A DNA stretch of 64,000 nt from DASRDU01 sp035560235 (GTDB lineage Bacteria; Acidobacteriota; Blastocatellia; RBC074), in assembly GCA_035560235.1 (NCBI GenBank), contig DATMAG010000050.1, positions 1-64,000 of the forward strand, given 5' to 3'. A model generated the notes under the pieces. The model saw only the letters and a program-made list of their open reading frames with translations, did no database searches and was not told the DNA's origin. The position numbers and the translations under genes are program-made. Shown in pieces: positions 24,909-34,550 of the stretch; position 1 is the stretch's first letter; each line of letters starts with the position of its first letter.

Positions 24909-24966
24909 CGTGTTTCATTGTGCCTGTCTCGATTTGGTCTGCGGAAGCGCGCCTTGTGGGAGCAAT

Positions 24967-24987
24967 GACAAACTGGCAGCCTGTCGA
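24967..24987. repeat. CTGGCAGC short palindromic element (family G, copy 1)
   Basis: GACAAACTGGCAGCCTGTCG is a quasi-palindrome (GACA...TGTC with a CTGGCAG core) closely similar to two elements at 51786 and 51838. Its function is unknown; it lies 40 nt before the third TPR gene. Confidence 0.65.
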
Positions 24988-25027
24988 ACATCAACGCTGA
25001 ATCATCACTGTCTTTTTCAGGTCTCAA

Positions 25028-26245
25028 ATGGCCCGCTGCTGTTTCGTCACAATCAGGCTGGCTGTGCTGCTGGCGCTCGTTGCCGTGCAGACGCAGGCAC
25101 AGGCGCGCCATCAGGAAACGCTCGCTCGTTTGCAGCGCGCCGCTGCCTTCATTGCCGCGCACGATCTGGCGCACGCTGAAACTGAACTCAGCTTCGTGCT
25201 TAAAAACAGCCCGGCAGAAGCCCGCGCGCTCAACCTGCTCGGCGTCGTCAGAGCGCAGCAGGGGCGCACGGCAGAAGCCGAACTCCTGTTCAGACAGGCG
25301 CTCGCCTCACAGCCGCAACTCGCCGGAGCGCACGTCAACCTGGGCCTGCTTTTTCAGGCGCAGCAGCAGCACGAAGCCGCTGCCGCCGCCTTTGAAGCCG
25401 CGCTCAAAACTGACTCCACACGCCGCGATGCGCTGACCGGACTCGTTTATTCGCTGCGCCAGGCTGCTGCCGCCGCGCTTCAGGCCGGTGAGCGTGAAAA
25501 GGCATTGTCATTGCTGATTCGTGCCAAAGCTGCAGCTCCGGGTGATGCCGATGTGCTGTTTGAATTCGGCATGACGGCGCTCAGTTTGTCACTTGATGAA
25601 GACGCCGCGCAGGCGCTGGCAGGTGCTTATGAAAAACGCCCGGACGAACCCAAGTTCATTTATGCGCTCGCCCGCGCCCGTCTGGCGCTGAGCGCGCTGC
25701 CCGAAGCCGTTGAATTATTCAAACGCTACACCAAACTGCGCCCGCAGGATGCGACGGGGCATTACGGGCTGGGTTACGCGCTGGCGCTGCTGCGGCGCAA
25801 TGATGAAGCGGCGGCGGCCTTCAAACGCTCGCTTGAACTACGGCCTGAGCAGACTGAATCAGCCTGGCAACTGGGCAGGCTCGCTGACGCCGCAGGCAAC
25901 ATTGACGAAGCCGCCGCGTGGTTTGAGCGAGTGCTGGCGCGCGCGCCCGATCATGCGGGAGCTTTGCTCGGCGCAGGTCTGGTGCATTTCAAACGCAGAC
26001 AGTATGATCAGGCGCGCTCAGTGCTGGAACGGGTCATCGCACTGCAACCATCGCTGACCAGGGCTCATTATTACCTCAGCCTCACCTGTGCCCGGCTCGG
26101 TGACAAAGAGACGGCGGCGCGTGAAGCTGAACGGGCAGCGCAACTGGAACGCGAAGAGAAGAATCAGCGACGAATCGTGCTGCGCCTGCTGGAAAACGGG
26201 CCTGAAGTTCACCCGCCGCAGAATGCCGCGCCGGAAAAACCATGA
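25028..26245 (+). CDS. Secreted TPR-repeat protein (3)
   Basis: The 405-aa product begins with a short signal peptide (FVTIRLAVLLALVAVQTQAQA) and contains about nine TPR units, e.g. AEARALNLLGVVRAQQGRTAEAELLFRQAL split over residues 60-90, and DATGHYGLGYALALLRRNDEAAAAFKRSLEL-like units later. It ends in a Pro/Glu-rich tail (ENGPEVHPPQNAAPEKP). The stop overlaps the LacI-type gene (ATGA), so scaffold and regulator are co-translated. A periplasmic partner of the saccharide uptake system is the likely role, by context only. Confidence 0.87.
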   Translation: MARCCFVTIRLAVLLALVAVQTQAQARHQETLARLQRAAAFIAAHDLAHAETELSFVLKNSPAEARALNLLGVVRAQQGRTAEAELLFRQALASQPQLAGAHVNLGLLFQAQQQHEAAAAAFEAALKTDSTRRDALTGLVYSLRQAAAAALQAGEREKALSLLIRAKAAAPGDADVLFEFGMTALSLSLDEDAAQALAGAYEKRPDEPKFIYALARARLALSALPEAVELFKRYTKLRPQDATGHYGLGYALALLRRNDEAAAAFKRSLELRPEQTESAWQLGRLADAAGNIDEAAAWFERVLARAPDHAGALLGAGLVHFKRRQYDQARSVLERVIALQPSLTRAHYYLSLTCARLGDKETAAREAERAAQLEREEKNQRRIVLRLLENGPEVHPPQNAAPEKP

Positions 26246-27258
26246 AGATCAAGGATGTGGCCAAAGCAGCCGGGGTTTCGACCGCGACGGTTTCGCACGT
26301 CATCAACAGGACACGTTTCGTCACTGAGGAGACAAAACAGAAGGTTCTCGCGGCGATTGACAGTTGCAATTACACGCCGAACGCGCACGCCCGCACGCTC
26401 GCTTCAGGGCGCAGCAGCACGCTCGGGCTGATCGTCTCTGACATTGCCAATCCGTTCTTTCCGCAGATCATCAAGAGCATTCAGGAAGAGGCCATCGAAC
26501 ACGGCTATGACGTGACGCTGGCCAATACGAATTACGACCCGAAGCGCACCGTCTCCTGCGTGCAGCGGCTGATCGAGCAGCGCGTTGGCGGCGTGGCGAT
26601 TATGACTTCAGAGATGGATCTGGAACTGACCCGGCGGCTCGCGGCCCGAAAAGTTTCAGTTGTCTTTCTCGATGTCGGCACCGTCGGCCCGCACGAAAGC
26701 AATATCAACGTCAATTATGAAAAGGGCATTCGCCAGGGCGTTGAGCACCTGCTCGCGCTCGGCCACCGGCACATCGCTTACATCAGCGGGCCGTCGCATC
26801 TGAAATCAGCCGCGCGCCGCCGCAAGGCTTTCACGCGGACGATGAAGAAGTATCACGACTCGCTGCACACCACGCCGCTGATCTTCGAGGGCGACTTTCA
26901 CACTACGGGAGGACAGCGCGCGGCGGCTGAAATTCTGCGCCTGAAACCGCGCCCGACGGCGATTCTGTCGGCCAACGATCTGATGGCGATTGGCGCGCTG
27001 CGCGAACTGAAATCTGCCGGGTTGCGCGTGCCGCAGGATCTTTCAGTCATCGGGTTTGATGACATTCCCTTTGCGGCGCTGGCCGACCCGCCGCTCACCA
27101 CGATTGCGATTCCCGCCGCAGAAATTGGCCGCGCCGCAGTTGACGCGCTGCTGCACACCATCGCGGCGGAAGACAACATCGGTCGTGAAATCAGAGTCAG
27201 CACGCGCCTCGTCGTGCGCGAATCAACCGGCCCGGTCAGTCACAGGCGGCCCGCCTGA
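26242..27258 (+). CDS. LacI-family transcriptional regulator
   Basis: The 338-aa product has the LacI helix-turn-helix at the very N-terminus (MKIKDVAKAAGVSTATVSHV), the hinge YTPNAHARTLASGRSSTLGL, and a periplasmic-binding-protein-like effector domain (SDIANPFFPQIIKSIQEEA; ILSANDLMAIGALRELKSAG; IGFDDIPFAALADPPLTTI). It should bind a palindromic operator and a sugar. The perfect 32-bp palindrome at 18559 over the locus promoter is the obvious candidate. It sits upstream of GH2, GH51 and galK, so the inducer is probably an arabinose- or galactose-containing saccharide (inference). Confidence 0.95.
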   Translation: MKIKDVAKAAGVSTATVSHVINRTRFVTEETKQKVLAAIDSCNYTPNAHARTLASGRSSTLGLIVSDIANPFFPQIIKSIQEEAIEHGYDVTLANTNYDPKRTVSCVQRLIEQRVGGVAIMTSEMDLELTRRLAARKVSVVFLDVGTVGPHESNINVNYEKGIRQGVEHLLALGHRHIAYISGPSHLKSAARRRKAFTRTMKKYHDSLHTTPLIFEGDFHTTGGQRAAAEILRLKPRPTAILSANDLMAIGALRELKSAGLRVPQDLSVIGFDDIPFAALADPPLTTIAIPAAEIGRAAVDALLHTIAAEDNIGREIRVSTRLVVRESTGPVSHRRPA

Positions 27259-27316
27259 AGGCGGGGAAGTGCCGCCACGAATGCACCCGAATCTTCACGA
27301 AAGACAGGTTACTTCA

Positions 27317-29164
27317 ATGAAAACAAATCACCGACTTATCTTCAGCCTGCTGCTGCTTGCGTTTCTCTCAGGCACAGGGCTGAGCGCCTTTGCTCAAACT
27401 GCTGGCATTCCCCGTTCAGAGCATCCGAATCCGCTCGTGATGCGCGCCGACTGGCAGACGCTCAACGGGCGCTGGGAGTTTGAATTTGATGACAACAATC
27501 GCGGCCTGGCTGAACGCTGGTACGAAGCCAGGAAAGCCTTCAGCAAAAACATCGTCGTGCCTTACTGCTTTCAAAGCCGCCTGAGCAGCATTGGTGACAC
27601 GGGCTTTCACGATGTCGTCTGGTATCGCCGCACCGTCAGCATTCCCGACAGCTTTCGCCGGGGCCGTCACATCGTGCTGCATTTCGGCGCGGTGGATTAT
27701 GAAGCGACGGTGTGGATCAACGGCGCACAGGTTGGGCAGCATCGCGGCGGCAATGTCGGCTTTGAAGTTGACATCACCGATTACCTCAAACCAGGCGACA
27801 ACGTCATCACGCTGCGCGCCTTCGATCCGTCAACCGACATGTCGCTGCCGCGCGGCAAGCAGTACTGGAAGCCGAAATCAGCCGCCATCTGGTACACGCG
27901 CACCTCAGGCATCTGGCAGCCGGTCTGGATGGAAGCCGTTGACGCGACGCACCTCAAAGGCTTTCGCGTCACGCCCGATGTGGACAGGATGCAGGCCGCC
28001 ATTGACGCGACGCTCACGCAGTTCGCTGACGGCCTGAAGCTGCGGGCGACGGCGCGCTTCCAGAATAAAATTCAGGCGCAGTCTGAAATTGCCTGCACCA
28101 GCACGAAGCCCGCGCTGACGCTGCAACTCAATGACAGCTTCGAGCAGCAGATTCTGTGGAGTCCGGAACGCCCGAACCTCATTGACCTGACGCTTGAACT
28201 CGTCAACGCCAGGGGCGAAGTCATTGACCGCGTCGAAAGCTATTTGGGCATGCGCAAGCTGAGCGTGCACAACGGTCAGATTTATCTCAACAACCGTCCG
28301 TACTATCTCAGGCTCGTTCTTGATCAGGGCTACTGGCCCGAAAGCATTCTGACGCCGCCGAGCGAAGAGGCGATCATTTACGACATCAAAATGACCAAAG
28401 CCTTCGGCCTCAACGGTGCGCGCAAGCATCAGAAGGTCGAAGACCCGCGCTGGCTTTATCAGGCCGATAAAATGGGCCTGATCGTCTGGGGCGAAATGGC
28501 GAACGCCTATGATTACAGCCCTGAATATGTCGCCCGCTTCACTGATGAATGGCAGCAGATCATCGCCCGCGATTACAACCATCCGTCAATCATCGCCTGG
28601 GTTCCGATCAATGAAAGCTGGGGTGTGCATTACATCCTGACCAGTCGCGCGCAGCAGGAACACGCCAAAACGATGTATCACCTCGTCAAATCACTCGATC
28701 AGACGCGCTTTGTGATTGACAACGACGGCTGGGAACACACCGACGCGACCGACCTGATGACGCTGCACGATTACGCCCGCACCGGCGAAGAACTCACGGC
28801 CAAATACAAAGACCTGGGCAAACCCGGCACGCTCATTCCCCGCAACGGGCGCGAGGCGCTGGCTTACGGTTATCAGTACAACGGCACGCCGTTTCTGATG
28901 ACTGAATTTGGCGGCATCGCCTATCGCGCCGGAACGCAGGCCGCCGAAAACGAATGGGGCTATTCCGGCATCGAGCCAAGTAAGGAAGCCTTCCTGCGCA
29001 GGCTGGATGGTCTGGTCAAAGCCCTGCGCTCGAATCCCGTGTGGGCCGGTTACTGCTACACGCAACTGACCGATGTCGAGCAGGAGATCAACGGCCTGAT
29101 GACTTATGACCGCAAGCCGAAAGCCGACCCGGCAGAGTTTGCGAAGATTTTCAATCAGCGGTAA
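27317..29164 (+). CDS. Glycoside hydrolase family 2 protein (secreted)
   Basis: The product from ATG 27317 is 615 aa with a signal peptide (LIFSLLLLAFLSGTGLSAFA). The sugar-binding jelly-roll domain follows (LNGRWEFEFDDNNRGLAERW, IVLHFGAVDYEATVWINGAQ), then an immunoglobulin-like domain (about 230-320) and a TIM barrel with the acid/base Glu in WVPINESWGV and the probable nucleophile Glu in FLMTEFGGIAY. GH2 includes beta-galactosidases, beta-mannosidases and beta-glucuronidases; the exact activity cannot be read, but galK nearby favours a galactosidase. The frame is open from 27056 inside lacI; 27317 is chosen for the signal peptide. Confidence 0.9.
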   Translation: MKTNHRLIFSLLLLAFLSGTGLSAFAQTAGIPRSEHPNPLVMRADWQTLNGRWEFEFDDNNRGLAERWYEARKAFSKNIVVPYCFQSRLSSIGDTGFHDVVWYRRTVSIPDSFRRGRHIVLHFGAVDYEATVWINGAQVGQHRGGNVGFEVDITDYLKPGDNVITLRAFDPSTDMSLPRGKQYWKPKSAAIWYTRTSGIWQPVWMEAVDATHLKGFRVTPDVDRMQAAIDATLTQFADGLKLRATARFQNKIQAQSEIACTSTKPALTLQLNDSFEQQILWSPERPNLIDLTLELVNARGEVIDRVESYLGMRKLSVHNGQIYLNNRPYYLRLVLDQGYWPESILTPPSEEAIIYDIKMTKAFGLNGARKHQKVEDPRWLYQADKMGLIVWGEMANAYDYSPEYVARFTDEWQQIIARDYNHPSIIAWVPINESWGVHYILTSRAQQEHAKTMYHLVKSLDQTRFVIDNDGWEHTDATDLMTLHDYARTGEELTAKYKDLGKPGTLIPRNGREALAYGYQYNGTPFLMTEFGGIAYRAGTQAAENEWGYSGIEPSKEAFLRRLDGLVKALRSNPVWAGYCYTQLTDVEQEINGLMTYDRKPKADPAEFAKIFNQR

Positions 29165-29165
29165 C

Positions 29166-29280
29166 AGGAAGAGAGATGACGGAACAGACGGAAATAACGG
29201 AACAGACGAAAAAACAGAATGAGTCAGTGATTCGTTCCGTCTGTTCCGTTATTTCCGTTTGTTCCGTCATCTCTCTTCTT
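29166..29280. repeat. Palindromic repeat, ACGGAAMAW type (family B, copy 1)
   Basis: The left arm (29166-29210) begins AGGAAGAGAGATGACGGAAC and is matched in inverse by 29231-29280, ending GTTCCGTCATCTCTC plus TTCTT. Over about 44 nt only a few positions differ. Each arm is a run of 9-nt units (ACGGAACAG, ACGGAAATA, ACGGAACAG). It starts right after the GH2 stop and ends before GH51. Confidence 0.93.
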
Positions 29281-29297
29281 CTGCTTCTCAAGGTCTC

Positions 29298-31316
29298 ATG
29301 CAATTTATGTCTGAACATTTGATTCGCGCTGCAAGGCTGGTTGTGGTGCTTGCGCTGCTGGCGGGGCTGAATGCTCCTTTGCCTGCACAGACCGCTGCGG
29401 CGCGCATTGAGATTGATGCGGGCAAAGTTGAAGGCCGCATCAGCCCGACGCTTTACGGGCAGTTCATTGAATTTATGTTCGAGGGCGTCAAGGGCGGCAT
29501 GTCGGCTGAACTGGTGCGCAACCGCAGCTTTGAGGAACCGCCGAACGCGATTGGCCTGTCGCGGTACTGGGAGCGTTACCCTGATGACCGCAACGATGAT
29601 TACGGTTTGTCGTTTCATCACGACGACGCGGTGTCTTATCCGAACGCGCCAAAGACCGAAGGTCTGATCGGCGGCCATTCGCTGCGCGTGCAGACCGGCC
29701 CCGGCGTCGTGCTGCGTCACGGCATTTATCAGAGCCGCTTTCCCGTGCGGCAGGGTTTGGATTATCGCGGTTACGTGTGGCTGAAGGCAGATGATTACAA
29801 AGGCAGCGTCAGCGTGGCGCTCGAAGCGGATGTGACGGGCGGCGAAATTTATGCTGAAACTGAAATCGGCAGTGTCAGCGGCGACTGGAAGAAATATGAA
29901 TTCACGCTGAAGCCTTCAAAAAACGATGCGCTGGCGCGGTTCGTGATTTTATTCAACGGGCGCGGGCGGTTGTGGGTGGATCAGGTTTCGCTGCTGCCGG
30001 GCGATGCGGCTGACGGTGTGCGCCGCGATGTGCTGGAAAAAGTCAGGGCGTTGCATCCGGCCTTTATTCGCTGGCCCGGCGGCAATGTCGCGCAGGATTA
30101 TCACTGGCAATGGGGCGCTGGCCCGCGCGATGAGCGCCCGACATGGATCAATCTTTCCTGGAAAAATGAACCCGAACCGGGCGACATCGGCACTGATGAA
30201 TTCATTCGCTTCTGTCGCAACGTCGGCGCTGAACCTTCGCTGACGGTCAATGTCGAAGGGCGCGGCGCAACAGCCGCTGAAGCTGCGGCGTGGGTTGAAT
30301 ACTGCAACGGCCCCGTCACATCGAAGTATGGCGCGATGCGCGCCCGCAACGGCCACGCTGAACCTTACGGCGTCAAATACTGGGAAATCGGCAATGAAAT
30401 CTGGGGCGACTGGGTGCGCGGGCATTCTGACGCGACGACTTATGCGCGCAATTACAAACGCTACGTGGCCGCGATGCGCGCCGTTGATCCGACAATCAAA
30501 TTCATTGCCGTTGGCGACAACAATCAGGAATGGAATCGCACGGTGCTGAAGCTGGCCGGTGATGAGATTGACTGGCTGGCGATTCATCATTACTACGGCA
30601 CGCGTGAAATGCGGGGCGACACGCTGAACCTGGTGGCGCGCCCGCTATATTACGAACGCTTTTACGGCGAAGTTGAAAAGCTGATCCGCGAACTTGCGCC
30701 GCGTCGGCAGATCAGGCTGAACATCAACGAATGGGGGCTTGACTTGCCCGAACCGCAGCAGCATTCGCTGCTGGCGGCGCTTTACGGCGCGCGGCTGATG
30801 AATGTTTTTGAGCGCCGGGGCGATCTGGTCACAATGAGCGCGGTGTCTGATCTGATCAACGGCTGGCCGGGCGGCATCATTCAGGCCAGCCGTCACGCAG
30901 TCTTTGTGACTCCGGTTTATCTGGTCAATCAGCTTTACGCAACGCGGCCCGGCGCTGAACGGCTGGCCGCAAAAATCAGCAGCCCGGCATTCAACAGCAG
31001 CCGCGAAGGCACGAGTATTCCTGCGCTTGATGCCGTCGTCAGTCGTTCAGCGGACGGCAGCCGGATCTTTATCAAAGCCGTCAATACCAGCCAGCAGACA
31101 TTGCAGACCACCATTACCCTGAACGGATGTGAAGTTGAACCGCAAGGCGAAATCGAAACCATCAATGCCGATTCACTAAATGACTTCAACAGCTTCGCCA
31201 CGCCCGCAGCGGTGACGATCAAACGCGCCACGATCAATGCCGCGCGCAGCTTCAGCGCTGACCTGTCGCCGCATTCGGTTTCAGTCATCACACTCAACGT
31301 CAGCCGCAGCAGATAA
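29298..31316 (+). CDS. Alpha-L-arabinofuranosidase, GH51
   Basis: The enzyme releases terminal arabinofuranose from arabinan, arabinoxylan or arabinogalactan. From ATG 29298 the product is 672 aa with a signal peptide (LVVVLALLAGLNAPLPAQ). GH51 features follow: ISPTLYGQFIEFMFEGVKGG at about 40, a carbohydrate-binding-like insert (about 110-225), and the barrel with acid/base Glu in KYWEIGNEIWGDW and nucleophile Glu in LNINEWGLDL. The frame also opens at 29259 inside the upstream palindrome (MFRHLSSS); that start is an artefact of the repeat. ATG 29307 is an alternative. Confidence 0.94.
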   Translation: MQFMSEHLIRAARLVVVLALLAGLNAPLPAQTAAARIEIDAGKVEGRISPTLYGQFIEFMFEGVKGGMSAELVRNRSFEEPPNAIGLSRYWERYPDDRNDDYGLSFHHDDAVSYPNAPKTEGLIGGHSLRVQTGPGVVLRHGIYQSRFPVRQGLDYRGYVWLKADDYKGSVSVALEADVTGGEIYAETEIGSVSGDWKKYEFTLKPSKNDALARFVILFNGRGRLWVDQVSLLPGDAADGVRRDVLEKVRALHPAFIRWPGGNVAQDYHWQWGAGPRDERPTWINLSWKNEPEPGDIGTDEFIRFCRNVGAEPSLTVNVEGRGATAAEAAAWVEYCNGPVTSKYGAMRARNGHAEPYGVKYWEIGNEIWGDWVRGHSDATTYARNYKRYVAAMRAVDPTIKFIAVGDNNQEWNRTVLKLAGDEIDWLAIHHYYGTREMRGDTLNLVARPLYYERFYGEVEKLIRELAPRRQIRLNINEWGLDLPEPQQHSLLAALYGARLMNVFERRGDLVTMSAVSDLINGWPGGIIQASRHAVFVTPVYLVNQLYATRPGAERLAAKISSPAFNSSREGTSIPALDAVVSRSADGSRIFIKAVNTSQQTLQTTITLNGCEVEPQGEIETINADSLNDFNSFATPAAVTIKRATINAARSFSADLSPHSVSVITLNVSRSR

Positions 31317-31350
31317 AGGCGGCGAAGTAAGCGGCAGAAGATTCCTTGAC

Positions 31351-31496
31351 AACCACGAAGTTTACGAAGAACACGAAGGGGTGAAAGAAGTGGAGAAAAG
31401 GAGAAGAGGAGACATGGAGAAGTGGGGAAAAGGCGCGTGCAGTTCCGGGTTCTCCTTTTCTTTTCTGACTTCGTGATCTTCGTGATCTTCGTGGTG
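31351..31496. repeat. Palindromic repeat, ACGAAGAAC type (family C, copy 1)
   Basis: AACCACGAAGTTTACGAAGA (31351-31370) and on to 31377 is matched in inverse by 31469-31496 (CTTCGTGATCTTCGTGATCT...GTGGTG). Inside, GAAAAGGAGAA (from about 31394) pairs with TTCTCCTTTTC (31451-31461). The arms consist of degenerate 9-nt ACGAAG units. It separates GH51 from galK. Confidence 0.85.
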
Positions 31497-31544
31497 AAAG
31501 GATTTGCCAACAAGCTTTCTGCGCTTGAATCAGAGAAGGGAAAG

Positions 31545-32711
31545 ATGAATCAGACGACCGGACTGAAAGAGAAATTCGAGGCGCTTTATGGCACGACGCC
31601 GCGCATCTTTCGCGCGCCGGGCCGCGTCAATCTGATCGGTGAGCATACCGATTACAACGACGGCTTCGTGATGCCTGCGGCCATCGGCTTTTCAACCTTC
31701 GTCGCCATTGCGCCGCGCGCTGACCGGCGTCTGGTGATCAGTTCCGAAGGCTTTGCCGATCAGGCCGACTTTGATTTGTCTGAACTGACGGCGCGCCGTT
31801 CGCGCCCGCCCGGAGAGGAACACTGGAGCGATTATGTGTGCGGCGTAGCGGCGACGCTGGAACAGGCGGGCTTTCGTTTGCCGGGCGCGAATCTGCTGGT
31901 GCGCGGCGAAGTGCCGATTGGCGCGGGCCTGAGTTCATCTGCTGCGATTGAAGTCGCCACAGGTTTCGCGCTGCTGACCGTTGCCGGGTTCAGCGTTGAC
32001 CGCGTGGCGCTGGCCCGACTCTGCCAGCGCGCTGAAAACGAATTTGTCGACATGCGGTGCGGCATTATGGATCAGTTCATTTCGTGCAACGGTCAGGCCG
32101 GGCACGCGCTGCTGCTCGATTGCCGCTCGCTCGATTACCGTTTGCTGCCGCTCGCAGACGAAGTGCGCCTGGTGATTTGCAATACGATGGTGAAACACGA
32201 ACTCGCCAGCGGCGAATACAACCGACGGCGCGAACAGTGCGAAGCAGGCGTGCATCATCTGGCACAGCATCTGCCCGGCATTCGCGCGTTGCGTGACGTG
32301 ACGCTTGAGCAGCTTGAAACATACGGGCGCGATCTGCCAGAAGTGGTTTATCGCCGCTGCCGTCACGTCATCAGTGAAAATGCCCGCGTGCTTGCCGCTG
32401 CTGAAGCGCTCGAACGCTCAGACCTCGCAGCCTTCGGTCAGTTGATGAATGAATCGCACCGCAGTCTGCGCGGCGATTACGAAGTCAGTTGCGCTGAACT
32501 TGATCTGATGGTGAATCTGGCCGGACAGCTTGCCGGGGTTTATGGCGCACGCATGACCGGCGGCGGCTTCGGCGGCTGCACAATCAACCTGGTCAGCGCG
32601 GAAAACGTGGATGACTTCAGGCAGGCCGTGACAAGCGGCTATCAGCAGGCGACAGGTTACACACCGGAAATTTACATCTGCTCGGCTTCAGCGGGCGCCG
32701 ATGAGCAATGA
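31545..32711 (+). CDS. galK: Galactokinase
   Basis: GalK phosphorylates alpha-D-galactose to galactose-1-phosphate, the entry to the Leloir pathway. The 388-aa product has the galactokinase signature RAPGRVNLIGEHTDYNDGFVMP at its N-terminus, the GHMP ATP-binding motif VPIGAGLSSSAAIEVA, the MRCGIMDQFISCNG segment, and the C-terminal RMTGGGFGGCTINLV. ATG 31545 follows GAAGGGAAAG; the frame is open upstream from 31422, but that stretch is the translated palindrome (FFSDFVIFVIFVV). Its presence among secreted hydrolases indicates that galactose is one of the released sugars. Confidence 0.97.
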   Translation: MNQTTGLKEKFEALYGTTPRIFRAPGRVNLIGEHTDYNDGFVMPAAIGFSTFVAIAPRADRRLVISSEGFADQADFDLSELTARRSRPPGEEHWSDYVCGVAATLEQAGFRLPGANLLVRGEVPIGAGLSSSAAIEVATGFALLTVAGFSVDRVALARLCQRAENEFVDMRCGIMDQFISCNGQAGHALLLDCRSLDYRLLPLADEVRLVICNTMVKHELASGEYNRRREQCEAGVHHLAQHLPGIRALRDVTLEQLETYGRDLPEVVYRRCRHVISENARVLAAAEALERSDLAAFGQLMNESHRSLRGDYEVSCAELDLMVNLAGQLAGVYGARMTGGGFGGCTINLVSAENVDDFRQAVTSGYQQATGYTPEIYICSASAGADEQ

Positions 32712-32715
32712 GGCA

Positions 32716-32830
32716 GAAAGAGAGATGACGGAACAAACTGAAATAACGGAATGAACGGAAGAAGAACTGAACAGCGTCTGAACGATTCCGTCTGTTGCGT
32801 TATTTCCGTTTGTTCCGTCATCTCTCTTTT
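32716..32830. repeat. Palindromic repeat, ACGGAAMAW type (family B, copy 2)
   Basis: The left arm 32716-32760 (GAAAGAGAGATGACGGAACA and on) is matched in inverse by 32785-32830 (ending GTTCCGTCATCTCTCTTT). It has a few more mismatches than copy 1. It starts 5 nt after the galK stop and ends 23 nt before the ASPIC/UnbV gene. Confidence 0.92.
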
Positions 32831-32852
32831 TACTCTGAAACAGATTTTCACA

Positions 32853-34544
32853 ATGATTCTGCAAGCAGTCAGAACCGTGATTTCAACGCTGCTGCTGCCG
32901 CTCGCTGTGCTGGCGCAGAGTGAAGTGCAGTTTACCGACATCACTGCGATCAGCCGCATCACCTTTCAGCACGCCGCTTCAAAAACCTCAGTCAAATTCC
33001 TGCCTGAAACGATGGGCGGCGGCGTCGCCTTGTTTGATTACAACAACGACGGGCGGCTCGACATTTTCTTCACCAATGGCGCGAAACTCGATGAAAAGAT
33101 GACTTCAGCACAGCAGCCCGACAAGCGCGAAGCGAAATACTGGAATCGTCTGTATCAGCAGAATGCGGACGGCACTTTTACCGATGTGACCGAAAAGGCC
33201 GGTGTCGCAGGCACGCGCTACGATTTCGGCGCTGCCGTCGCTGATTATGACAATGACGGTTACGCGGATTTGTATGTCACCGGCTACGGCGGCAACACGC
33301 TCTATCGCAACAACGGCAACGGCACCTTTACTGACGTGACGGCGAAGGCCGGTGTCGCAGGCGGCGGCTGGTCATCGAGCGCGGGCTTTTTTGATTACAA
33401 CAATGATGGCCGACCCGACCTCTTTGTCTGTCGTTACCTGACCTGGTCGTGGGAAGCGAATGTCTGGTGCGGCAAGCAGGAGCCGGGCTGGCGCGCTTAT
33501 TGTCATCCTGACAATTACAAGGGCATCACGAGCCTGCTCTTTCGCAACAACGGTGACGGCACTTTCACTGATGTCTCGAAGCCGTCAGGCATTGGCAGCC
33601 TCGAAGGCAAGGCGCTCGGCGTGGCTTTCAATGATTACGATCACGACGGGTGGACTGATGTGTTTGTGGCCAACGATTCGATTCGGCAGTACCTGTGGCA
33701 CAACAGGGGCGACGGCACCTTTGAAGATGTCGGGCTGGTGGCCGGAGTCGGTTACAACGAAGACGGCAGAACCTTTGCCGGAATGGGAACTGATTTCAAC
33801 GATTACGACAATGACGGCTGGCCCGACATTGTTGACACGGCGCTCGGCAATGAAATGTATGCGCTCTTTCGCAACAACGGCGACCGGACGTTCAATTACA
33901 CGACCAGTACAGCCGGGCTGAGTGAATCAACGCTGCTGATGTCGGGCTGGGGCATCAGGTTTTTCGATTACGACAACGACGGACTCAAGGACATTTTCGT
34001 GTCGCAAAGCCACGTCCTCGACACCATCGAAAAGACCGCGCCGAGTTTGAAATACCTGCTGCCGCCGCTGCTGCTGCGCAACGATGGCAAACGCTTCGTG
34101 AATGTTTCGGCGCGCATGGGCAAAGCCTTCAATGAAGCTTACGCAGGTCGCGGCGCAGCCTTCGGCGATCTGGACAATGACGGTGACGTTGACATCGTGA
34201 TGGCCACGCTGGACGGGCGGCCAGTGCTGCTGCGCAATGATGGCGGCAACAGACAGCACTGGCTGATGCTCAATCTGGTAGGCACAAAATCGAATCGTGA
34301 CGGGCTGGGCGCGCAGATCAAAATCATCGGCGCTTCGGGAAAGACGCAGTACCAGTATGTTTCGACAGCTTCGAGTTATCAGTCGGCCAGCGACCGGCGC
34401 GTGCATTTCGGGCTGGGAGCGGATGAACTGGTGAAGATCATTGAAATTCGCTGGCCGAGCGGAATCGTGCAGCGCCTGACGGAGGTGAAGGCAGATCAGA
34501 CGGTGAAAGTAGTGGAAGCGGAGGAGCGGGGGAAAGGGAAATAA
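32853..34544 (+). CDS. FG-GAP/VCBS repeat protein with ASPIC/UnbV domain (1)
   Basis: From ATG 32853 the 563-aa product has a signal peptide (LQAVRTVISTLLLPLAVLAQ) and repeated Ca-binding-like FG-GAP units with the pattern FDYNNDGRLDIFFTNG, DYDNDGYADLYVTGYGG, FRNNGDGTFTDV, forming a predicted seven-blade beta-propeller. The C-terminus is an ASPIC/UnbV domain (about 480-555: NRDGLGAQIKIIGASGKTQ ... FGLGADELVKIIEIRWPSG). A Cys pair lies in VWCGKQEPGWRAYCHPDNY. Such proteins are secreted; their function is unknown, perhaps carbohydrate or surface binding. The frame is open from 32751 inside the palindrome. Confidence 0.9.
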   Translation: MILQAVRTVISTLLLPLAVLAQSEVQFTDITAISRITFQHAASKTSVKFLPETMGGGVALFDYNNDGRLDIFFTNGAKLDEKMTSAQQPDKREAKYWNRLYQQNADGTFTDVTEKAGVAGTRYDFGAAVADYDNDGYADLYVTGYGGNTLYRNNGNGTFTDVTAKAGVAGGGWSSSAGFFDYNNDGRPDLFVCRYLTWSWEANVWCGKQEPGWRAYCHPDNYKGITSLLFRNNGDGTFTDVSKPSGIGSLEGKALGVAFNDYDHDGWTDVFVANDSIRQYLWHNRGDGTFEDVGLVAGVGYNEDGRTFAGMGTDFNDYDNDGWPDIVDTALGNEMYALFRNNGDRTFNYTTSTAGLSESTLLMSGWGIRFFDYDNDGLKDIFVSQSHVLDTIEKTAPSLKYLLPPLLLRNDGKRFVNVSARMGKAFNEAYAGRGAAFGDLDNDGDVDIVMATLDGRPVLLRNDGGNRQHWLMLNLVGTKSNRDGLGAQIKIIGASGKTQYQYVSTASSYQSASDRRVHFGLGADELVKIIEIRWPSGIVQRLTEVKADQTVKVVEAEERGKGK

Positions 34545-34550
34545 GAGCCT

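Larger units (their letters stand above)
24659..25027. other. 369-bp gap with terminator and two repeat elements
   Basis: The gap contains the terminator at 24695, the ACAGAGGAC-type palindrome at 24823 and a short CTGGCAGC element at 24967, each listed on its own. I see no gene in it and no clear promoter for the TPR gene that follows. Confidence 0.75.

Noticed and set aside
29259..29300. Identical N-termini (MFRHLSSS) on the GH51 protein and the GCS2-CBS protein
   Set aside because: The shared peptide is the translated arm of the ACGGAAMAW palindrome upstream of both genes; the proteins are unrelated, and both have better starts downstream.
31422..31544. N-terminal extension of galactokinase (FFSDFVIFVIFVV)
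   Set aside because: This is the ACGAAG palindrome read in frame; galactokinases are cytosolic and begin as the product of ATG 31545 does.
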